Below are positions 55,106-64,000 of a DNA stretch of 64,000 nt, in pieces. The position numbers and the translations under genes are program-made. Below the pieces are notes generated by a model. It saw only the letters and a program-made list of their open reading frames with translations, was not told the origin of the DNA and made no database searches. The DNA is from Ciona intestinalis (Eukaryota > Chordata > Ascidiacea > Phlebobranchia > Cionidae), in assembly GCF_000224145.3 (NCBI RefSeq), contig NC_020175.2:2928381-2992380 (forward strand), read 5' to 3'. Every line of letters starts with the position of its first letter. Position 1 is the stretch's first letter.

Positions 55106-58100
55106 ATGCTCAGTGTCAAGTCAATCGTTCTCTTTGTTACTTTAGTAGCAACTTGTACTGCCCAAATCACGAACTGTAAGTACTAGACATCAAAATGTGT
55201 TTTCTAAATATTTTCTAAGTATTTTTTACACTCTTTATGATGCAGTAGTTTATCAATATCGAAAAAATTTAAGGCTAATTTAAAACAGTTATAGTAGGAT
55301 GGGAGAAGATAGGAGACTTTTTTATTTTATTATCTTGTTCCATCATTTGGTAGTAAACAAAAAAACCTTTAAAGAATTTAAAACGATTTTCCTGCGACTT
55401 TTATAAACTGTGGTGAATTGTTTAAAACACGATCAGTATGTTTGGATATTATGAGCTAAAAGTGCCCCGTCTTCTCCCACCCCACCCTAGCCTACTATAT
55501 AATTTTTACCTTATTTAGGACTGTACAACGCAGTCTGTACGCATGTACAGTAGGCTACACAATCTTTTAAAACATGTTAATATTCCCCCAAACAAATATT
55601 ATAAACTAGTCAGAATTTTTAACCCAAAAATTTAATTACTCAATTTTTGATGATCGGAAACTAATCTCACTGCATTTCATAAGACTTGATTATAATCTGC
55701 CTTGTCAGCCACAGGACTGGCAATAAACAAACGAGACAGGTTGTTGTTTTGCCATCAAAGGCTATATAGTGGCGCTGAAATATTTCGGAAATTAATTCGC
55801 TGTCTCGAAATTTTATCCTGTTGTCAGCATATCAGTTTTACGACAGTAGTCATATCGTATTACTTAACGATAAGCACCTTATCTTCCTAAGCCTAATTCG
55901 TGCCTAATTGCGCTAGAAACGCCCTTCACCAGAGCAACTGGTATTGGTTATATAGTAGGGTGGGGGAAGATGGGACACCTTTAGCACATAATATCTAAAT
56001 ATCCTAATCGTGTTTTAAACAATTACTAACGGTCAATGGGAGTCATATGCATATAGTTTTATAATTTCTTGAATTTTCTTTGTTTACTACTAAACGGGGC
56101 GAGAAAATAGAGGTAAAAGGTGTCCCGTCTTCCCCCACCCTACTGTACTAAGTATTCGGAACATCAAATATGTTCTGGGGTAAACATGAAATAAAAATAA
56201 TTTTTCTGTTTGAAAAGCTTTGACGAAAAAAAACAATATATTATTATGTTTTTATCAAAGATAAAAAAGTGACTTGTGGTTTATGCTTTACAGCAGTGTT
56301 ATTTATAAAACATCGTTAATATAACCAGTTTTTATTTATATGGCATTGGGAAGATGTTAATACTAAGTGGGTTAAATAAATAAATGTAACTTACTTTATC
56401 CTCGCCTTGCCGGAAAAACGACTGTCTGTATAACACGGGTGTTCATACATTTCGTGCCAGCTTACGAGTTATACCATGTAAGTTACTTTGTGGGTGACTA
56501 TTTTAAAAAATGTTAATGTTGAACTTTATATAAAGATTTTCGATGAACTATGTATCAACTCAAGATTAAAAGTACCGCCAAAAGGCCCAAAACCACACCT
56601 TACATATCATTTGACATTTTTCAAAACCAAAATTTCGTGTTGTGTTTATTACACACAAGGCGTGACCGCTAGAAGAAATTACAAAATTAATTAAAAAAGC
56701 TCTCCAAACCTTACGTCACTTCGCTTTTCTTGCTTTTTTCTGATCACCTTGTTTACAAAAACAGGATTTTTTAGGATTTTAATTTCCAAACATGCCCGTT
56801 CCCATATTTTGGCGCCGGCCGTAAGCTGGGTTAAACATCATCGAAATTCCGGGCCAGCTTTACGCCGCAAGTGGTTAGATAACACAGTTTAGTAACTGGT
56901 ACGTCATGTCAAATTACGTCATCAAAACAAGGTCGGGGCGAGGATAAGCACGTCTGTATACTTTCTCTCGGAAAATTAAAATAACTAAATTCTACACAAA
57001 GTTTAAATAACTAAATTCTACACAAATTAAAATAACAAATACTAAATCGGACATAAATTTAAATATCCTAAATTAGACACAAATTTTAATATCTAAAACG
57101 GACGCTTAGGGATTTTTTTGCGTTATAATTAGATTTTGAACTTACCAGTTAGTAGCCTCTAGTAGGCAGAATCGTCTCACGAACCTACGCACTTCTGAGG
57201 GTATTTTTTATCAGAAAATCATTTTACAGCCAAAAAGCAAGGCTGAAAACTATATAATTTTTCCTGTATCGACAGATTTGAACCCTGACGTGTTTCGAAC
57301 AATCGGTGAGCAGCAACTTCAAGCGCCCCCTTTACACCACCACTTCAACCTTTCGTTTAACTTAAACACTTACGAGTAAGTAAACCTTAAATGTTCTTTA
57401 AGTAAAAAATCTCCTTCTTTTATTAAGTTATCAGTTGGTCGGAGTAAGATGGGTCATGTTTTCATTCTCTTTTCTCGTCTCCTTTGGTAGTAAACAAAAC
57501 TATTTTACATAATTACATAACGTAGCCCCGGACTATATAAACGGGCGTTGTTAATTGTCAAAATCACGATCTGGAAATATGGGACTTCAGTGCTATAACA
57601 GTACATCCCGTCTTACCCCACAGTACTACATGTCTTTTTGAGTTATAATCAAAATTAAAGACCTTTAAATTTACATTTTTTACATTGCTAACTTGGTTAA
57701 TTTAAAAAAAAACACGATTATAATTTCAAATTTGTTGATTTTTAATTACCCATTTTGATTGAGATTTGTTTTGTTAACACAACACCCAGTCAGCTGTATG
57801 ACTTGCCCCCTGGGCACGGACAAGCTGGGTTGCCTGGGTACAATTATTTCTCTTGTGAGATAAAACATGATGTGTAGCTGTTATATGTGATAATTTTCTG
57901 ACCATTAATTCTTGGCCCTATGTACGGTAGACACTCTTTAATAAAATGTGACATTTCACAGCTTTATATATTATATACATGTTATACTGAAAATGGAAAT
58001 ACCGTTAGAACCTAAAATCCATGTTTCCTGAATGTGTTTTTAATAATTAGCACCGGATTTTACAGCCGGTTATACAATTTTGTAAAGATTCTTTGTTTAC

Positions 58101-61100
58101 TAACTAATAGAGCGAGAAAATTATATAAAACATGTTCCATTTTACCCCACCCCTACAGCACCAGTGTCTCATTGTTGCACAGTTTTAAATAGTTTAGATT
58201 ATACCATCGTTTCTACTCTAAGTTGGCTGGTAAACCTTTTCAGTTCGTATATACGCATAGTAGGGTGAAGGGGGTGTGACACCTTTTCATTCTATTTTTT
58301 GTCACATTTGGTTGTAAACAAATAACATTTAAAGAATTATAAAAAATGTTCCCTCACGACACCTATAGTCTGTTGATAATTGTGAAAATAACGGTCAGGA
58401 TATTTTAATATTATATGCCCAAGATGACCCATCTTCTCCCATCCTACTATACATACATGTTTATACATATTAATTTCACGTTAAATCAATTTCCTTTTTT
58501 TTGCAGGAACACAATTCATGAGGTGCTTCCAAAAAACTCGTCCTACCAAGTCCGTTCACCAAGCGCCGCTACCAATGGTGTCATCACGCTTACTATTCCC
58601 CTGCATCACGTATCCATGCGTGGCATGTACTTCACCACACTCAGCTTGTAAGTTTCCATATATATAGTAGGGTGGGGGAGAATGGGACACCTTTTCATTC
58701 TATTTTATGTCTCATTTAGTAGTAAATAAAAAAACGTTTAATGAGTTATAAAACTGTATCCTCACGAATCCCATAGAGTGCATAGACCGTTGTTAATTGT
58801 TTAAAACACGATCAAGACTTTTGGATATTATGTGCTAAATGTGTCCCATCCTTTCCCACAATACTCTATATGTCGCACTTCAAAAATGTCTTAACGAATT
58901 TTTCATTAACACATACTCCTATCCTACTTATAACAGTATATGTTCAGCAGATGTTGTTAGTTTTCGGCGCACAATATAACCAGAAAAAAAAATGATAATT
59001 CGGTCTTGTCCTGAAAAATAATCTGCAAATATAAATACGACTTGTATATAGTTGTTACTTGTAAGGATAGTAAGCACTGAATGAAGCCTTGTATATTTTA
59101 TGTCTGTTTGTAATTATTTTCCAAAACTGTAAATTTTTGATCATTTCCAAAATATAATTGCCGCACCTTAAATTAAATCATGGTGCAGCAAACAGTTGAG
59201 ACCTGATGTTTTAATACACCTTGGCGTTATTTAGTGTAAATTCCTTTTTTTTTCAGGACACACGGAGACCAGACCACAGTACTCCAAAATAACACTGGCA
59301 GCTTCAGATTAATGATGAGCGAACTGGATTTTCGATTTAGGATTAATTTTTTCTGTAAGTGCTATAATAATATACAGAGAATTTGGTTTAAAACACCGCA
59401 CTGTTAGTTTGGAGAATATAGAAATAGAATATTACTTGAAATTCCGTGGTTTTCCATATTTCTCCCGTTCCCCGAAATTTGCGTTAGCGCTCATTACTCT
59501 ACTCTGTAGTACAAGCGGCGATTGTTCACCTCCTTCAAGCAAGGTTAATTACATTGATAAAATCAGGACGTAACCGAGTCATGCCCAAAACGTAAACTTT
59601 CTATAACCGACTACTTAATTTCGAAGCTCCCGCTTAAACCGCCACGTTTTTCTACAGTTTCACTAAACGGGATAGTCCTCGAGACGAACGACTGTTTAAC
59701 CAACATAGGCGACGTCGACTTCACTCTCACGGAATTGGATGGCCGACCAAAACCAATTGAATTGACCGCCATTAAACACTTAATGGAGATGGAAGTGAAG
59801 GGACAATACGGAAGCATGTTCTGCTCCACACTAAGCGCGTAAGTATATGCATATAGGTATAGTAGGGGAAGAAGAGAGATATAGAACACCTTTCCATTCT
59901 AGTTTCTCGTTCCATTTAGTAGTAAACGGAGAACATTTAAAAAATTATATAACTGTATCCTCGCGCTTTCTACAGACCGTTGTTAATTGTTTAAACCGTG
60001 ATCATGATATTTGGATATTATGTGCTAACGGTTTCCCCTCTACCCCCCACTCTATTACAAACTTTATTCAGATTATCAACTTTTCTTAGTAAACAAAGTT
60101 AGGTTCGGGCAACGTCTCTACTAACTTTAGGTTCAAATATAACTGTAAAGTCTGTAATATTTATACCAATACCGATTAGGTACAACTGCGAGGCATGCCA
60201 GGATTCTCTATTTTGTGTTATAAAGTCTATATTACCCTTATTCTATAGCCTAGATGAATTTACTTCATTTTACAGTTTCGTTACAAATATACTTTATTTT
60301 ATAATTTTTTTACAAATATGCTTCATTTTGCAATTTCTTTACAAATTTTTCCCCCATTTACAATTTCGTTGCAAATATACTCCATTTTACAATTCCTTTA
60401 AAATTATATGTCATTTTTACAAGCAGTATTACTTCCCGAGCGGTTCCTTCACCACTTTATGACGCGATCGGAAACAGGATAGTGGGAGCGTTGGAGATGA
60501 ATTACCAGTAAGTATAAGGTATACTAACACCTTGTTTGGCAGCAAGTCTTATTTATAGGATAGTGATTTTAAAGTTCTGTCTGTTTTTCTAATTTTAAAG
60601 CGTTTTAAACATATGGAGTATTGGTGGGGGAAGATAGGACACCTTTTCATTATATTTTCTCGACCCATTTGGTGGGAAACGAAGAACATTCAATTGTAAA
60701 GCCGTATCCTTACAACTCCCCTAGACAATTGTTAATTGTTTTAAACACGATAAGGATATTGTGTGCCAAAGGTGTCCCGTCTTCCCCTATCTTACTATAT
60801 GTATAGATATTTCTGCACTAACAGTAGGTTTGTTTTGGTAATAGTAAAATGCAAGTGGTAATTGCCAGTTTAATTTCCAGTTTAAAATATAAATGTAAAT
60901 CCAGCGCCGTGGTATAACAGTGCTTGGCGCCCCTGCCTCTTATAGTTAAATAATTAAATCACCCACAAAATTACGCATGTTGTAACTCGTAAACGAGCGC
61001 AAGGTGTATACAAAACGGAACATTCGTGTTGTAATTGCCCCGCCACGAGAGGATAAATAAGTTCCATGCATTCATAGTATTAAACTAAGTAATTTATCTA

Positions 61101-61185
61101 CATAATTGTTATTGTCCGAACAATTATGCATATAACGTCACACAATTTTAAACATTTTCTTTTTTTCATTAGGAAATCTGGTTAA
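55106..61185 (+). CDS. orphan secreted protein, possible lipid-binding fold (228 aa)
   Basis: I do not recognise the family with certainty. Seven exons (55106-55175, 57276-57375, 58507-58647, 59257-59354, 59658-59838, 60424-60507, 61173-61185) join in phase and end at TAA. Residues 1-19 are a signal peptide (MLSVKSIVLFVTLVATCTA). The mature part alternates hydrophobic and polar residues as in beta strands (GVITLTIPLHHVSMRGMYFT; FRLMMSELDFRFRINFFF). It has two cysteines (TNDCLTN, MFCSTL), two sequons (NLS, NNT) and a C-terminal amphipathic helix (YDAIGNRIVGALE). This outline recalls BPI/TULIP-type lipid-binding proteins, but that is weak. The acceptor at 60421-60426 is a tandem aagcag, so one residue may be optional. 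Introns 1-6 are rich in MITEs. The last exon codes only the final four residues. Confidence 0.7.
55292..55498 (+). mobile_element. TAGTAGGGTGG MITE
   Basis: tagtaggatgggagaagata start and ccaccctagcctactatata end. In intron 1 of the secreted-protein gene. Confidence 0.85.
55953..56146 (-). mobile_element. TAGTAGGGTGG MITE
   Basis: tagtagggtgggggaagatg start and cttcccccaccctactgt end. Intron 1 of the secreted-protein gene. Confidence 0.9.
56380..56500 (-). mobile_element. tRNA-derived SINE, 3' portion
   Basis: aataaatgtaacttacttta, tcctcgccttgccggaaaaa, ttcgtgccagcttacgagtt; reversed. Intron 1 of the secreted-protein gene. Confidence 0.8.
57433..57629 (+). mobile_element. MITE, divergent copy
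   Basis: cggagtaagatgggtcatgt start and cttaccccacagtact end. Intron 2 of the secreted-protein gene. Confidence 0.75.
58258..58449 (+). mobile_element. TAGTAGGGTGG MITE
   Basis: tagtagggtgaagggggtgt start and cttctcccatcctactata end. Intron 2 of the secreted-protein gene. Confidence 0.85.
58665..58870 (+). mobile_element. TAGTAGGGTGG MITE
   Basis: tagtagggtgggggagaatg start and cctttcccacaatactctat end, 18 bp after an exon. Intron 3 of the secreted-protein gene. Confidence 0.9.
59860..60056 (+). mobile_element. TAGTAGGGTGG MITE
   Basis: tagtaggggaagaagagaga start and ctaccccccactctatta end. Intron 5 of the secreted-protein gene. Confidence 0.85.
60617..60799 (+). mobile_element. TAGTAGGGTGG MITE
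   Basis: agtattggtgggggaagata start and cttcccctatcttactatat end. Last intron of the secreted-protein gene. Confidence 0.85.
60903..61075 (+). mobile_element. tRNA-derived SINE, internally shortened
   Basis: agcgccgtggtataacagtg, cgcccctgcctcttatagtt, then tgtaactcgtaaacgagcgc and cacgagaggataaataagtt. Last intron of the secreted-protein gene. Confidence 0.8.
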
Positions 61186-61238
61186 GAAATCAACCAGATG
61201 AACTTTTGCAATTTGGATGGAAGATGTCGTTAATATTA

Positions 61239-61580
61239 GACGTGCACCAAAATGTCTGATATCCTTTATCAAGCTTATACATTTTAAAACTTTGTACGGC
61301 TGGTTTATTCGCCATACTTTATCAAGACGTGCACCAAAATGTCTAATACCTTTTATTAGGCTTATACATTTTAAAACTTTGTACGTCTAGTCATTTGCCA
61401 TGCTTTATCAAGACGTGCGCCAAAATGTCTAATACCTTTTATCAAGCTTATACATTTAAAACGTTTGTACGTCTGGTTCATTCGCCATGCTTTATCAAGA
61501 CGTGCACCAAAATGTCTGACATCTAGCCTATTCATTTTAAACCTTTTGTACGTACAGTCGAGGTCATGTGCCATACTTTA
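61239..61580. repeat. minisatellite, four units of 86-87 bp
   Basis: gacgtgcaccaaaatgtcta recurs at 61239, 61326, 61412 and 61499, each followed by tatcaagcttatacatttta and acgtctggttcattcgccat. It begins about 55 bp after the stop of the secreted-protein gene, so it may be transcribed in its 3' UTR. Confidence 0.9.
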
Positions 61581-61824
61581 TCAATGATGTTGTACATTAA
61601 CACGGTATTCTGTCACTTGTTAACTGCCATAGATATGACTTGTAGTCCAGAACTTCTGTAATGCGTATCTAACACGTTGTTAACACTAACATCAGGTTTC
61701 ATCCCATTTTTGTTTGCTCGAATTCATGTTTTGTATGTTCGATGTATTTAATGTATATGGTCGTTATGAAGTAAAAGATCTATTCATATTTCATGCGTTT
61801 AAATACTGAGTGATTTATAATTCT

Positions 61825-61973
61825 ATAGTACCTAAATCCTATATTTCATAATCATGTTTTAAACAATTAACTTCGCTCTTTGTGAGGATGCGGGTATTTA
61901 AAATATCTGTAAGTATTCTTTGTTTACTGTAAAATAGAAGAAAACATATCCCACCTTTCCCCACCCTACTATA
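61825..61973 (-). mobile_element. MITE, shortened copy
   Basis: atatttcataatcatgtttt, acaattaacttcgctctttg, cctttccccaccctactata. Confidence 0.75.
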
Positions 61974-62410
61974 TACATTGAAACATTGTATACAGCAGAC
62001 AAGCGGAATGCGCGTTTGCAGCAGTTTGGCTCTTAATTGTTTCTGCAAGTTCCCGCCTTTTGCAGACTAATAATTGCACAATGCGCAAGGACGCGCTCCT
62101 GCTTTAGGAAGTTTAACACTTCTGTTCCCTCGCACGCCAGTACGGTTGGCCCTGAGACTGCACTGTTAGTTGTTCTAATATCACAGCTCTGTGAGTGTAT
62201 AAGCGTTTTGAGGAAATACAGTTATATGTTGTATAGCTTATATGTAAGGTGCACTAGGTTTAATATTCTGATATATTTGTTTTCTGATGCAACTAGGCTA
62301 GGTAAACAAACTGTTTATTCGAATGATGTAGAAAATACTTAGCTGATGATAAACAATGAGAAAGGTAAGGATTTTTGCGCGTATTCTATGTACAGTACAC
62401 AGTTCTTAGT
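61974..62410. other. intergenic, no gene seen
   Basis: A 101-codon frame at 62037-62342 has no recognisable content. Confidence 0.4.
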
Positions 62411-62601
62411 ACAGTAGATGGGAGAAGACGACACCTTAAGCACATAATATGCAAATATCCTGATCGTGTTTTAAACAATTAACAACGGTCTATATGGGAG
62501 TCGTGAGGATACGACTCCATAATTTTTTTAATGTTCTATGTTTACTAACGAATGGGACGATAAATATAATTAAAATGTCTCCCATCCTCCCCCACTCTAT
62601 A
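62411..62601 (-). mobile_element. TAGTAGGGTGG MITE
   Basis: cagtagatgggagaagacga start and catcctcccccactctatat end. Confidence 0.85.
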
Positions 62602-62670
62602 TTAAAACACAGTAGTGTGTTTTAAATGCAGCATCTGTATTATTTTACGCCTTTATTACTTAAGTATATA

Positions 62671-62866
62671 TAGTAGGGTGGGGGAAGACGGGACACCTTA
62701 TCATTTTGTTTTCTCTTTCCATTTGGTAGTAAACAAAGAACATTTAAAAAATTATAAAACCGTATCCTTACGACTTTCACAGACCGTTGTTGATTCTTTA
62801 AAACACGATCAGGTTATTTGGAAATTATGTGTTAAAGGTGTCCCATCTCCCCCCACCCTACTATAC
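62671..62866 (+). mobile_element. TAGTAGGGTGG MITE
   Basis: tagtagggtgggggaagacg start and atctccccccaccctactat end. Among the best-preserved copies. Confidence 0.92.
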
Positions 62867-62869
62867 GTA

Positions 62870-63790
62870 AGCTATAGTGATTGGTGATTTTTAATTGCAT
62901 CAGTAATCTGTGTTTTTCACGCCTGTCTATGCTTTCGTATACGTAACCCGAAACTGTACAACAAACGTTTGTTGCTGGGAAATTGCGATTATTTTTATAT
63001 CCAATTCTTTTCATGCACTTACCACATTTCTAGGTCGACAGAATAAGGTTTAGCTTGCTAAGTTTTGCGTGGTTCTTTTCTTTTTAAATTATGCTGAATG
63101 CTTTCAGACTATCTTGTTTACTGCGCTCTAGTGCCACCGCCCGGATAATAAAAATATTTAATGTTTGTTTACACAAATATCTTTCGCTTTAATATTGTAT
63201 ACCAATGCGGTAAAATATGCTTAGAACTGACCCAACGCACTGAAATCGTTGATTGTAGCTTTATTGAGTTAATATACATATTTCATATTTTTACTACGGC
63301 TTTATAAGCTAGTTGATTCTATCTTTTTCTATATGGTGAGGACGGCAATTTTTTGATTTGTTCTTGCCTGACGGGGCAAAGACATTCGTTTTTAACATGT
63401 CCTGGTTCATACTACTGTGCATGCGCAGAAGGTCTGACTGACTTAATGCAACTCTTCATTAAAAACGTCCTGGCCATTACGTTTACACGTTGAAATCTAA
63501 TTCTAAAATAAAACCAGCAGAAATGAGTTGAGTATATGATATAATTAGACTAAAATAGGTTTTTGCTTTAAAATAATAGGTCAATACTATGAGAGTTAGG
63601 CTTAACAAAGTAGGAGATTAATAAGTGTTATGTCATTACCGGTAATTATCGGGTCAACACAATGTATTGTATTCATGACGTAATCAACCATATAGCGATG
63701 CCAACTTTGTGGAACGTAGACGGTAGACATATTCCTTGACGTTACAAATGTGTATTTATTGATATTTTGGGCGTTTTTCAGCCAGACGGT
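62870..63790. other. intergenic, no gene seen
   Basis: No exon supported. The piece near 63405-63450 (gtgcatgcgcagaaggtctg) resembles the core of the 95-bp element at 63798. Confidence 0.4.
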
Positions 63791-63797
63791 AATTAAT

Positions 63798-63890
63798 GGG
63801 TCTCGCATTATATTTAATCCGACCTTCTGCGCATGCGCATTACTGCCCCTCTCAGATTCAAACGGCTGGACCTATATATCACGACACTCG
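63798..63890 (+). mobile_element. miniature 95-bp inverted-repeat element, copy 4
   Basis: gggtctcgcattatatttaa, ccttctgcgcatgcgcatta, cggctggacctatatatcac ending acgacac. Confidence 0.75.
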
Positions 63891-64000
63891 ATTTAGGTCA
63901 GAGTTTTTTCTATATTTTTTAAGTTTATAATGCCGTTAGTTTTTCAGTGCTATAACCACTTGTTTGTAAATGATGCAACTGACTTGTAACGACGTAAGTT

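Noticed and set aside
59611-59889. 92-codon reverse frame
   Set aside because: It is antisense to exon 5 of the secreted-protein gene, whose forward frame is supported by splice phase.
1-64000. CRISPR array, operon or other prokaryotic system
   Set aside because: Spliced chordate genes, SINEs and MITEs throughout. The tandem repeats are contiguous minisatellites without spacers.

Overview
The window reads as nuclear DNA of a solitary ascidian (sea squirt), most likely a Ciona species. The basis is compact multi-exon genes with short GT-AG introns, an AT-rich background, chordate gene families (DHRS11, VPS29, a CYP2-clan P450, UBE2L3, aftiphilin), tRNA-derived SINEs and palindromic MITEs of the kind described in Ciona, and a possible neurotensin-like peptide resembling ascidian ones. 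It is a draft assembly with three 50-N gaps. Two of the gaps are flanked by near-identical sequence that looks like two haplotypes placed in tandem. All exon coordinates were worked out by hand from splice sites and reading phase; no search was run. No retrovirus-like or other capsid-bearing element was recognised.

Layout. 1-15.7 kb (+): a tandem array of seven DHRS11-like short-chain dehydrogenase/reductase (SDR) genes, the first cut by the window edge. Each has three coding exons with conserved lengths (about 318, 278 and 151-175 nt). 16.75-19.29 kb (+): VPS29, a retromer subunit, five exons. 20.5-25.5 kb (-): a nine-exon CYP2-clan cytochrome P450 of 477 aa. 27.7-30.0 kb (-): UBE2L3-type E2 enzyme, four exons. 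32.25-33.6 and 34.2-35.8 kb (-): two small single-pass membrane proteins that I do not recognise, with a tRNA-Ile(AAU) gene (+) between them. 36.1-37.7 kb: a haplotype duplication in which one copy carries a hAT-type insertion. 38.2-39.1 kb (+): a small secreted precursor holding a KK-flanked peptide ending in PGIL. 39.8-47.2 kb (+): aftiphilin, eight exons. 47.2-55.1 kb: almost gene-free. 55.1-61.2 kb (+): a seven-exon secreted protein of unknown family. 61.2-64 kb: tandem repeat, MITEs, no gene.

How the genes work together. The SDR array is a locally expanded family, probably cytosolic carbonyl or steroid reductases. The exon-1 cofactor region is homogenised between copies, while the segment just before the catalytic Tyr varies. 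VPS29 (endosome-to-Golgi retrieval) and aftiphilin (clathrin/AP-1 traffic) both serve membrane traffic, but nothing here suggests co-regulation. The rest looks like unrelated neighbours.

Repeats. A palindromic MITE of about 200 bp starting TAGTAGGGTGGGGGAAGATGGGACA is present in over 30 copies, in the introns of several genes and between genes. A tRNA-derived SINE has about 20 copies. A non-LTR 3'-tail family has about five. There is also a miniature inverted-repeat element of about 95 bp (four copies), a 175-bp foldback with a hammerhead-like core, and several minisatellites.
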